DNA from: Pyxidicoccus caerfyrddinensis
Lineage (GTDB): Bacteria; Myxococcota; Myxococcia; Myxococcales; Myxococcaceae
NCBI RefSeq assembly: GCF_010894405.1
Contig: NZ_JAAIYA010000010.1
Coordinates: 248,001-312,000 of the forward strand
Direction of reading: 5' to 3'
DNA: 64,000 nucleotides
Position numbers and translations under genes: made by a program. Positions 51,835-59,326 of the stretch are shown here, one piece after another. The notes beneath the pieces were generated by a model that was not told where the DNA came from, did not search any database, and saw nothing but the letters and a program-made list of their open reading frames with translations. Each line of letters starts with the position of its first letter. Position 1 is the stretch's first letter.

Positions 51835-52531
51835 GACGAGCATCCTAGTTCAGGCCCGAAGCAGCGAGCCGACCCCAGGGGGGAGGCAGGTGCACGGGGC
51901 CCGTGTCGAACGCGGAAAGTCATCACTGGTAGTCTCCAGGCCCCTCCCGCCCTCGAACGATGTCTTGAGCCGAGCCGACTCGCAGCAGCTCTCCCAGCTC
52001 TTCAGCCAGCACGGGCCCCGCGTGTATCGCCGGGCCCTGCGGCTATTGGGCAATCCCGCGGATGCCGAGGAGGCAACGCAGGAGATCTTCATCCGCGCCA
52101 TGCGTGGCGCGGAGGGCTTCCGGCAGCAGAGCCAGCTGACGACGTGGCTGTATCAAATCGCCACCCACTACTGCCTGAACCTCATCCGCGACCGCGCCCG
52201 GCGCGCTGAGCTGTACGCGGAGAACCTGGCCCCCACCGACGACGGCCTGGAGCGCACCGAGCCCATGCGTCCCGATGACCTCGTGCTCCTCCGCCGGCTG
52301 CTTGCGGACGCGGATGAGCGACAGGCCAGCGCCGCCGTCTACGTCTTCCTCGACGGCATGTCGCACGAGGAGGCCGCCGCGGTGCTGGGCGTGTCCAAGC
52401 GGACGGTGGGAAACCTCATCGAGCGCTTCCAGGCCTGGGCCGGAGCCAGGACGTCGCTGGACGCGGAACCCCCCAAGCCACCCGAGCGCAAGGCGTCCGG
52501 GTTCTTCGGATTCGGAAGGAGGCGTTCATGA
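51833..52531 (+). CDS. ECF-family RNA polymerase sigma factor
   Basis: 232 residues from the ATG with a strong AAGGAGG site. Region 2 is at ~52-115 (LFSQHGPRVYRRALRLLGNPADAEEATQEIFIRAMRG, then LTTWLYQIATHYCLN) and region 4 at ~155-205 (DGMSHEEAAAVLGVSKRTVGNLI). The first ~45 residues are not part of the fold, so a later start (TTG at 51965) cannot be excluded. It heads a four-gene operon; the next gene overlaps by 4 bp and encodes its likely anti-sigma factor. Confidence 0.9.
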   Translation: MTSILVQARSSEPTPGGRQVHGARVERGKSSLVVSRPLPPSNDVLSRADSQQLSQLFSQHGPRVYRRALRLLGNPADAEEATQEIFIRAMRGAEGFRQQSQLTTWLYQIATHYCLNLIRDRARRAELYAENLAPTDDGLERTEPMRPDDLVLLRRLLADADERQASAAVYVFLDGMSHEEAAAVLGVSKRTVGNLIERFQAWAGARTSLDAEPPKPPERKASGFFGFGRRRS

Positions 52532-53307
52532 GCCCCCCTGACTTCACCCACCTGCGCGAAGGCCGCCCGGGCTGCCCGTCCGACTTCACGCTGGACCGAT
52601 TCCACGCGGGAGAACTCGCGCGCGAAGAGGCCTGGCGCACCGAGCACCACGTCGCCGGCTGCGCGGACTGCGGCGCGCGCATGTCCGAGCGCCGCGCCGG
52701 CTTCGACGCCGTGGACGGAGTGGACCCACGGGCGATGCTGGCGCGAATCCGGACGGGGCTCGACAGGCCCGCGCCCCTGCCCCAGCGGCTGCTCGCCCAG
52801 GCGCGCCGCTGGTTCGCCCCGCTCGCCGCGGTGGCCACCGCCGCCATCGCCTTCGTGGTGGTGAGTCAGCAGGTGGAGACCCCGGGCACGCGCATGAAGG
52901 GCGCACCCGCGCTGCACGTGTTCCGGCTCGCGGGAGACCATGCGGAGGAGATGGTCAGCGGCGGTACCTTCGCTCCGGGAGACCGGCTCCGCTTCGCCGT
53001 GGACCTGCCAGCGGAGGGACAGGTAGCGGTCCTCGGCGTCGAGTCCTCCGGCACGCTCTACACCGCCTGGCCGCAAGAGCCCGGGCATCGAACGCAGCTC
53101 CCGGCAGGCACGGCCATCGAGCTCCCAGGCGCGGTGTCACTCGACGCGCAGCCGGGCCGCGAGACGCTCTACCTGGTGCACTGCCCCGCCGACGGCGCGC
53201 CGCCGCGCTGTGAGTCCGCGGGCTCCGGCAACGCGCCCACGTGTCCCTCGGGCTGTGTCACCACGCCGTTCGTCATGGACAAGGGCTCGCGGGAGCCGCG
53301 GCCATGA
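52528..53307 (+). CDS. Anti-sigma-factor-like membrane protein with zinc-finger N-terminus
   Basis: 259 residues. The cytoplasmic part carries a ZAS/zf-HC2 motif, H-H-V-A-G-C-A-D-C with an upstream Cys and His, as in zinc anti-sigma factors. One membrane helix (WFAPLAAVATAAIAFVVVS, ~94-112) leads to an outer domain with the look of DUF4384 (LRFAVDLPAEGQVAVLGVESSGTLYTAWPQ), often found next to caspase-like proteins. The C-terminal tail has four cysteines. It overlaps sigma and caspase genes by 4 bp on each side. It would hold the sigma factor until an envelope signal arrives (inference). Confidence 0.85.
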   Translation: MSPPDFTHLREGRPGCPSDFTLDRFHAGELAREEAWRTEHHVAGCADCGARMSERRAGFDAVDGVDPRAMLARIRTGLDRPAPLPQRLLAQARRWFAPLAAVATAAIAFVVVSQQVETPGTRMKGAPALHVFRLAGDHAEEMVSGGTFAPGDRLRFAVDLPAEGQVAVLGVESSGTLYTAWPQEPGHRTQLPAGTAIELPGAVSLDAQPGRETLYLVHCPADGAPPRCESAGSGNAPTCPSGCVTTPFVMDKGSREPRP

Positions 53308-54893
53308 GCGCGGGCCGGGGCCTGCTGCTGGCACTCATCCTCGCGCTGCTGGCGCCGCTGTCCGCGCTGGCGCTGCCGGAGCAGACCTGGGTCGTGGCCA
53401 TCGGCCACAACGACGGGGCCGCCGGTGAGGTGGGCCTGCTGTACGCGGAGCAGGATGCACGGCTCTTCTCGGACGTGCTCCGCGAGCACGGAGGCGTCTC
53501 GTCCCGTCGCACGTTGATGCTGCTCGGGGAGGACGCGGCCACGGTGCGCCGGGCCCTGCAGGACGTGAATGCCGCCATCCGCGTCCAGGCGGGCGCGGGT
53601 CAGCCCACCGCACTGCTCGTCTTCTACTCGGGCCACGCCGACGCGGCGTCGCTCCACCTGGGCGGCACGGAGCTTCCCCTCGAGGAAATCAAGGCGCTGG
53701 TGGAGGGCTCGCCCGCGGGCGTGCGCCTGCTCGTGCTGGATGCATGCCGCTCCGGGACGGTGACGCGGGTGAAGGGCGTCAACGCCGCGGCGACGTTCGA
53801 CATCTCCCTGAGAGACCACGTGGCCACCGAGGGCCTGGCCATCATCACCTCGAGCGCCGCGGGCGAGGCGAGCCAGGAGTCCGACCGGCTGCGCGGCTCG
53901 TTCTTCACCCACCACCTGGTGAACGCGCTGCGCGGCGCCGCCGACCACGATGACGACGGCAACGTGACGCTGACCGAGGCGTACGGCTACACCTACGCCC
54001 AGACGCTGCGCTCCAGCGGCCAGACGGTGGCGCTGCAGCATCCCACCTACTCGTGGGAGGTGAAGGGGCGCGGCGAGCTGGTGCTGTCGGCGCCGGCCAA
54101 CCAGCGGGGGCGCACCGGGCAGCTCCGGCTGGCGGACTCCGCGCTCTACCTCATCATGGAGGGACGGCAGGGCGGCCCGGTGGTGGCGGAAGTCACGCCG
54201 CAGGGCCAGAAGCGGGAGCTGTCGCTGCCCGCCGGTGCCTACTTCGTGCAGCAGCGCAAGTCGGACGAGTACCGCGAGTACCAGGTGTCGCTCACCTCGG
54301 GGGCCTCGGTGGAGCTGGCCACCCTGCCCTACGAGACGGTCCGCTACGACAGGCTCGTGCGCCGGCGCGGCGGGCCGAAGGACTTCTCGCACAACCTCTC
54401 GCTCATGGGCGGGCTCCGGGGCGGGTCGATCCAGGGTGAAGGCGCCCTGCCGCAAGTCCAGCTCGGCTACGGGCTCGACTTCGAGTGGGGCTCGCTGGGC
54501 TTGCGGCTGCGCGGCTCCACCGTGCGCGCGACGAGCGCCGACGGGCTGTTGCCTCGCCGCGACAACGAGCTCGGGCTGGGCCTGGCCCTGCTGCGCTTCA
54601 TCGACCTGGAGCCCGCGAGCGTGGCCTTCGGGCTCTTCGTCGAGGGCGTGCTGCATCAGCAGCGCTTCGACTCGGAGCGGCTCGTCTCGGACCGGCGCTC
54701 CTGGGGCGCGGGCTTCGGCGGCATCCTGCTGGTGGAGCGGCACCTGGGAGCGGGCATGGCCCTGCGCCTGGAGGGCGGGCCGGTGACGGGCCTCTACCAG
54801 CGCGCCGTCATGCAGGGCGGCGTGGAGGTGGGCCATGAGCTGGTGACGCCCCTGACCTGGTGGGGCTCGGGAGGCGTCGTATGGCGCTGGTGA
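53304..54893 (+). CDS. Secreted caspase-like (C14) protein with C-terminal beta-barrel-like region
   Basis: 529 residues. Signal peptide 1-24. The caspase domain is at ~28-245 with the catalytic dyad His111 in FYSGHAD and Cys148 in LDACRSG. A short beta domain follows (~275-365). The last ~150 residues show alternating amphipathic strands (LGYGLDFEWGSLGLRLRG, LGLGLALLRF) and end in W-R-W, as outer-membrane barrels do. That would place a caspase in the periplasm or at the surface, tethered to the outer membrane, which is unusual. The start overlaps the anti-sigma stop by 4 bp. The barrel is inference from strand pattern and the terminal aromatic residue. Confidence 0.85.
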   Translation: MSAGRGLLLALILALLAPLSALALPEQTWVVAIGHNDGAAGEVGLLYAEQDARLFSDVLREHGGVSSRRTLMLLGEDAATVRRALQDVNAAIRVQAGAGQPTALLVFYSGHADAASLHLGGTELPLEEIKALVEGSPAGVRLLVLDACRSGTVTRVKGVNAAATFDISLRDHVATEGLAIITSSAAGEASQESDRLRGSFFTHHLVNALRGAADHDDDGNVTLTEAYGYTYAQTLRSSGQTVALQHPTYSWEVKGRGELVLSAPANQRGRTGQLRLADSALYLIMEGRQGGPVVAEVTPQGQKRELSLPAGAYFVQQRKSDEYREYQVSLTSGASVELATLPYETVRYDRLVRRRGGPKDFSHNLSLMGGLRGGSIQGEGALPQVQLGYGLDFEWGSLGLRLRGSTVRATSADGLLPRRDNELGLGLALLRFIDLEPASVAFGLFVEGVLHQQRFDSERLVSDRRSWGAGFGGILLVERHLGAGMALRLEGGPVTGLYQRAVMQGGVEVGHELVTPLTWWGSGGVVWRW

Positions 54894-55837
54894 CTCGCGG
54901 TGTCCCTTGCGTCACGCGGTACCTCCGGGGGCTCGCGCTGGTGCTCGCGGGCACGGCGCTGGCCTGCGGCGACGCGCTCGTCGACGACCTGTACTCGGGG
55001 ACGCCCCGCTTCACGGTGCCCGGTACGGTGGCGGGCGCGTCGGAGTACGTGGACACGCAGAACCCCGAGGTGAGCGTCGCGCTGTTCTGGAGCCTCCGGG
55101 GGATGATGCCGGGCGAAGAGGACGTCCTCGTCGAGCAGCCGGGGACGGCCTTCCGTGGCGCGTACTACCGGAACTTCCAGATGCAGATCTTCGACGAGCC
55201 GGGTCCCGAGCACCTCGTCTCCAGGCCCTCGGGTGCCCGCGTGGGCGTCGCGTGGCTCGGCGCCTACCAGGACGCGAACAGCAACCACCGGAGGGATGAT
55301 TCAGAGCCGCTCATCGGAGGCTCCCTCGGGAGGGTGCTGATTCGCGCCATGGAGCCATTGTCGGCCGAGGCCTCACCCACCGGAGCTCCGCTCGCGGAGG
55401 GGTGGCACATCGTCTCGGCGCCGCTCGCCTGCCGGCCATCCGGCGGCAACCCGGACGAGCCCGTACCGGATGGCGAGTGCGGCGTCCCGCTCGGAGCCGC
55501 GTGCAGGCAGGACTCGGACTGTGGGGCGGGCATGTGCCTCCGCGAACTCGTCGGCCCCTGGCCCGGTGGGGCCTGCGCCATCCCCGAGCCTCCGAAGGAC
55601 GGCTGCCGCCAGCGCGGCTCCGTGCTGCTGCGGGCGCCTCACGACCCGACGATGGCGGCCTGGCTGAAGCCCTGCCGCGTCACCGAGGACTGCGGGCGGG
55701 CCGCCCCCTACCAGTGCGACCAGCAGCTCCGGATGTGCAGACCCACGGCCAACATCACCGTGGAGATGAATGACCAGGGGCCTCCGCGCAGCTATTGCGA
55801 GCCGGGCCCGCAGGCTCCGGGGGAACCCCAGCCCTAG
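54881..55837 (+). CDS. Cys-rich lipoprotein, last gene of the sigma/caspase operon
   Basis: 318 residues. The signal has lipobox ALAC. The mature part has a beta-rich half (~40-165) and a C-terminal half with about ten cysteines, arranged like the short Cys repeats common in myxobacterial surface proteins (GAACRQDSDCGAGMC, CRVTEDCGRAAPYQCDQQ). Its start overlaps the caspase stop by 13 bp, so it is translationally coupled to it. No family recognised. Confidence 0.8.
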   Translation: MALVTRGVPCVTRYLRGLALVLAGTALACGDALVDDLYSGTPRFTVPGTVAGASEYVDTQNPEVSVALFWSLRGMMPGEEDVLVEQPGTAFRGAYYRNFQMQIFDEPGPEHLVSRPSGARVGVAWLGAYQDANSNHRRDDSEPLIGGSLGRVLIRAMEPLSAEASPTGAPLAEGWHIVSAPLACRPSGGNPDEPVPDGECGVPLGAACRQDSDCGAGMCLRELVGPWPGGACAIPEPPKDGCRQRGSVLLRAPHDPTMAAWLKPCRVTEDCGRAAPYQCDQQLRMCRPTANITVEMNDQGPPRSYCEPGPQAPGEPQP

Positions 55838-55842
55838 GACGT

Positions 55843-56037
55843 CTAGGCCCGCTCTCCCTCGACGGAGACGCGGAGCCCGCCATGGGTGACGGTGATGGTG
55901 GGACGGCCGAACCACCCGCAGTGCTTGCAGACGGCGCTCGGCCCGGACGAGGACACTCGCACCGGAAGGTCCGCCGAGCACACGGGGCAGCCCTCCGGAA
56001 TCTTGTAGTCACGCGATGTCGGCTGAACTTCGGTCAT
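55843..56037 (-). CDS. Small zinc-ribbon protein, 64 aa
   Basis: Two CxxC knuckles (GCPVCSADL and VCKHCGWFG) about 18 residues apart form a zinc ribbon; the rest is short and polar. It may bind nucleic acid or protein. Convergent with the Cys-rich lipoprotein gene, 5 bp apart. Confidence 0.7.
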   Translation of the reverse strand: MTEVQPTSRDYKIPEGCPVCSADLPVRVSSSGPSAVCKHCGWFGRPTITVTHGGLRVSVEGERA

Positions 56038-56159
56038 GCATTTGAGTTAACGCAGGATGAAGCCGCCGCAACCCACCGCGCCCGGGAGTGTCGGGCGCGC
56101 TTCGTTCCGCCGGTGTGCCTGGCTGCCTGCCCTCCGCCCGGCCGGCCACGCCCGCCTGC

Positions 56160-57389
56160 TCACGCCCCTTCGAGCAGCCGCGAGAAGGCGCGCGCGATGT
56201 CCGCGTCCTTGACGTCACTCCGCACCTCCTCGCCCACCTGCAGCTCCGTCTCGACGATGCCAGGCACGCGCGTGGTGCTGAAGCCGCCGGCCACCCAGAT
56301 CTTGTCCTCGCGCGCAATCCTGTCCCGCTGGCGAGACAGCGCTCCCGGGTCGCCGCGCAGGTAGACGCGGAACATGTTGGTCTGCACGGGACGCGGCAGC
56401 ACGGTGATGCGCGAGTCCGCCGCGATGGCCTCCGTCAGCGACTTCGCGCGCTTCACGTACTCCGGGATGCGGGTCAGCACGTCGTCCAGGCGCATGGCGG
56501 CGGACGCCACGTAGGGCAGCATCTGGAAGAGGTTGCCGCCGTGCCGGTGCCGCCAGACGCGCGCGGTTTTGACGAAGTCGGCGCTGCCCAGCACCATGGC
56601 CCCGCCAAGCGCGCCCACCATCTTGTAGAAGGACACGTAGACGGAGTCGAAGCCGCGGCAGATGTCCGCGTACGAGCGCCCGTAGTAGGGCTGGCTCTCC
56701 CACAGCCGCGCGCCGTCCATGTGGAGCTTCACGCCCTTCTCGCGGCAGGTGTGCTTCAGCTCCTCCAGCTGCTCCCACGTCTGGAGCTGCCCACCCAGCC
56801 ACCGGACCGGCAGCTCGACGCTGACGGTGCCGAGCGGGTCCTTCGCGTCGCGCACGTCGCTGGCCAGCACGGGCCGCGTCCACGGGCAGAGGATGACCTC
56901 GCGCAGGCCGTGCAGCACCGCGTGGGCGTCATCCTCGTGCAGCACGTGGTGGGACGACGGGTGCACGCCGAAGCGCCGGTTGCCGCTCGCGTCCGCATAC
57001 ATGCGCAGCACGCAGAGCTGGCCCATGGTGCCCGTGGGCATGTAGCAGCCGTCCTCGAAGCCGAGCATGGCCGCGACGCGCTTCTCGAAGGCCTGGATGA
57101 ACTCGCCATTGCCGTAGTAGTCGCGCGCCACGCCCTGGCGCTTCACCCACTCGCCAATGCGGATGAGCTCCGCGCCCGGGTCGCTGGGGCCGCCAGATGT
57201 CAGCGACGCGCGGCACTCGCGGCGCACCTTCTCCAGCTCCGCCCGCGATGGCGGCGCCGCGGGAGCACCCTTTGTCGGCGCGGGCGCGGGGGGCGTGGCG
57301 GCCTCTGCGGTGCCACGCAGCAGCGCCGAGCCGGACAGCAGGCCGGTGAGGGCGAGGAACTCCCCCCGGCTGAGATGACGTGGATTCAT
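56160..57389 (-). CDS. Threonine-aldolase/beta-eliminating-lyase-like PLP enzyme with export signal
   Basis: 409 residues. The PLP-fold motifs of the threonine aldolase/tryptophanase class are complete: MPTGTMGQ, HMDGARLWE (Asp225) and the Schiff-base Lys256 in VSFYKMVGALGG. Unusually, the N-terminus (SRGEFLALTGLLSGSALLRGTAEA) looks like a Tat-like or Sec signal followed by a Pro/Ala linker, so the enzyme may be exported with its cofactor. The arginine pair is not exact (R-x-x-x-R). The ATG at 57389 has AGGAAGG upstream. The reaction expected is cleavage of beta-hydroxy amino acids to glycine plus aldehyde. Confidence 0.85.
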   Translation of the reverse strand: MNPRHLSRGEFLALTGLLSGSALLRGTAEAATPPAPAPTKGAPAAPPSRAELEKVRRECRASLTSGGPSDPGAELIRIGEWVKRQGVARDYYGNGEFIQAFEKRVAAMLGFEDGCYMPTGTMGQLCVLRMYADASGNRRFGVHPSSHHVLHEDDAHAVLHGLREVILCPWTRPVLASDVRDAKDPLGTVSVELPVRWLGGQLQTWEQLEELKHTCREKGVKLHMDGARLWESQPYYGRSYADICRGFDSVYVSFYKMVGALGGAMVLGSADFVKTARVWRHRHGGNLFQMLPYVASAAMRLDDVLTRIPEYVKRAKSLTEAIAADSRITVLPRPVQTNMFRVYLRGDPGALSRQRDRIAREDKIWVAGGFSTTRVPGIVETELQVGEEVRSDVKDADIARAFSRLLEGA

Positions 57390-57442
57390 TCGGTGTGCGC
57401 CTTCCTGGTGACGTCGGAGTCCAGGAGCGAAACGTACACCCA

Positions 57443-57627
57443 TGACGCGCCGCGATGGGCAACTGGCTTCGCAACGCCTGACGCACCGCGACGCCCAGCT
57501 CATCCCACCCAACCCCTGACGCGCTGCAATACTGAATCAGGCTTCAACTCGGGTGCGTGACGCGCCGCAATACTGAATCATCCTTCAACTCGCAGCGGCC
57601 GAAAGATGAATCAGTCTTCAACTCCGG
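57443..57627. repeat. Degenerate tandem repeat array in a divergent intergenic region
   Basis: Five degenerate units begin at 57443, 57479, 57517, 57558 and ~57599. The best two (57517-57557 and 57558-57598) are 41 bp each and share TGACGCGCYGCAATACTGA, then ATCA and CTTCAACTC. The last unit keeps only GAATCA-N2-CTTCAACTC, and the first two keep mainly TGACGC. In one plus-strand frame they read N-T-E-S-x-F-N-S. The array fills the 395-bp gap (57390-57784) between the PLP enzyme and lipase genes, which otherwise holds no convincing gene. Confidence 0.75.
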
Positions 57628-57784
57628 TTTGCTCCCGACGCTCCGGGTTTGGTACGAATCCCCCACTTGCGGCGCTGAGGCGTCCACGCCGCAGGCCGGG
57701 GCTTCCCGCCAGCCAGTGTGCTTCGCCGGCGGGAATCACCCGCACTTCCATCGAACCCTGTAAGCGATTGCAACGGAGCTACAA

Positions 57785-59221
57785 ATGGCAACGCGTCGCA
57801 TGAGTATTCGTGCTGTGGCGGTGGTCTTCGGGCTGTGCGGGCTGGCGTGTCAGAACCAGGATCCGGGCGAGGAGAAGCCGCCCGTCGACGAGGCGTCCGC
57901 CGAGGTGAAGGCCTGTCGCGAGCGCATCGCGGCGAAGACGTCCGAGGTGCAGGCGGCGGGCATCGACATCTCAACCTGGTCCATCCAGGACGCGCAGGAG
58001 ATGGCGGAGATCACCACCACCGCGCCGCAGACCCAGGACACCTACCGCACCTATGACGGCCACTACCGCCCGCTGACGAACCATCAGGGCTGCACGGTGG
58101 ACAACCTCTACTACGACAAGGCCAACACCACCGGCACCACGCCCTACAAGGACGGCAACAACGACGGCAAGTGGACCGGCGCGGTGGCCTTCGGCGGCCC
58201 CAACGCGGCCACGGGCTTCGTCGAAGGCGACAAGGCGAAGATCGACGGCTATCCCTGCGCGGCCAAGGAGTACACCCAGAACAACGAGGACTCCTCCAAG
58301 CCCATCGTCATCCTCGTGCACGGCAACTCCACGCGCCCGCACACCTGGGAGAAGTTCATCCTCCCGGAGGGCACCTCCGTCAACACCGCCACGGAGAACG
58401 TGCAGTTCACCGCGGACACCACCGCGCGCGAGCAGCTGGCGGAGAAGCTCATCGCGCAGCGCTACCGCGTCATCGCCGTGGACTTCCGCACGGACATCGT
58501 CACCGCCATCGACCCGGCCGCCAACAGCTCCACGCAGAACGCCGCGGGCAACATCGACCACGGCTGGGCCACGCCCATCCTCCAGTCGCTCGTGAAGGCG
58601 GTGATGAAGAACAACCCCAACCGCAAGGTGGCCCTCATCGGCCACTCGCTGGGCGTCACCGTCGCGCGCGATGCCCTTCGCCGCATGTACGTGGAGTGGA
58701 GCTCCGGCCGCTCGGGCGGCGTCAACCCCTTCCCGCAGCTGAGCCACGTCATCCTCGGCTCGGGCGCCAACCACGGCGTGTCCACCTACGACACCCAGCC
58801 CAACTCGCTGTGCGCCGCCAACGACACCATGCGCGGCACCATCGTCTGCGAGATGGGCAGCCGCTCCAACTACGTGCAGACGTACTTCCACAAGCCGCTC
58901 AATGGTCCCCGCGACCTCTTCGCCACCCCGTGCGCGGACGGTGATTACGCCTTCGGCAAGACGGGCCAGTGCGGCAACAACGTCGTGAAGTACTTCACCA
59001 TCACGATGACGGACAAGACGAAGGGCACCAACTACCAGGACTACTACGTCTCCGAGGCCGCCTCCCGCATCGAGATGGAAGGCTGCGTGACGAACACGCT
59101 CACCACGCTGAGCGACTACGACACCAGCGGCTACTTCAACAAGGGCTTCATCGCGAACCACTTCGGCTCCATGCGCTCCAGCGCGGGCGTGGACCTGGTG
59201 ATGCGGTACCTCGCCCAGTAA
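57785..59221 (+). CDS. Lipase-like alpha/beta hydrolase lipoprotein, 478 aa
   Basis: Lipobox GLAC (Cys22), so anchored at the envelope. The alpha/beta hydrolase core has the oxyanion strand IVILVHGNS and the nucleophile Ser288 in IGHSLG, with the later SGANHG loop typical of bacterial triacylglycerol lipases of the PGAP1/lipase-class-2 kind. Cysteines in pairs suggest disulfides. GGAG lies 6 nt before the ATG; ATG at 57800 is an alternative. A strong hairpin follows the stop. Confidence 0.88.
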   Translation: MATRRMSIRAVAVVFGLCGLACQNQDPGEEKPPVDEASAEVKACRERIAAKTSEVQAAGIDISTWSIQDAQEMAEITTTAPQTQDTYRTYDGHYRPLTNHQGCTVDNLYYDKANTTGTTPYKDGNNDGKWTGAVAFGGPNAATGFVEGDKAKIDGYPCAAKEYTQNNEDSSKPIVILVHGNSTRPHTWEKFILPEGTSVNTATENVQFTADTTAREQLAEKLIAQRYRVIAVDFRTDIVTAIDPAANSSTQNAAGNIDHGWATPILQSLVKAVMKNNPNRKVALIGHSLGVTVARDALRRMYVEWSSGRSGGVNPFPQLSHVILGSGANHGVSTYDTQPNSLCAANDTMRGTIVCEMGSRSNYVQTYFHKPLNGPRDLFATPCADGDYAFGKTGQCGNNVVKYFTITMTDKTKGTNYQDYYVSEAASRIEMEGCVTNTLTTLSDYDTSGYFNKGFIANHFGSMRSSAGVDLVMRYLAQ

Positions 59222-59254
59222 CGCGCGCATTCCCCCTCCCCCCCAAGGCAGCAG

Positions 59255-59294
59255 GGCCGGCCCCGTCGCGTGAAGTCACGCGGCGGGGCCGGTC
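59255..59294 (+). terminator. Long GC-rich hairpin after the lipase gene
   Basis: A nearly perfect 19-bp stem (two G-T pairs) runs from 59255 to 59294 with a tiny loop centred on AAG. No T-run follows. It separates the lipase gene from the porin-like gene. Confidence 0.65.
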
Positions 59295-59326
59295 GTAGTC
59301 TCCCCTCTCCTTCCCGAGCCCACCCA

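Noticed and set aside
55843..56037. The 64-aa zinc-ribbon gene considered as half of a toxin-antitoxin pair
   Set aside because: No partner gene adjoins it: one neighbour converges from the sigma/caspase operon and the other is the PLP enzyme gene.
57443..57627. Short repeats considered as a CRISPR array
   Set aside because: Units are degenerate and contiguous, without unique spacers of constant length, and no cas gene is present.
57557..57763. A 68-codon frame over the repeat array
   Set aside because: It starts inside the repeats, has no ribosome site and its second half is low-quality text. Mentioned only as a reading of the repeats.
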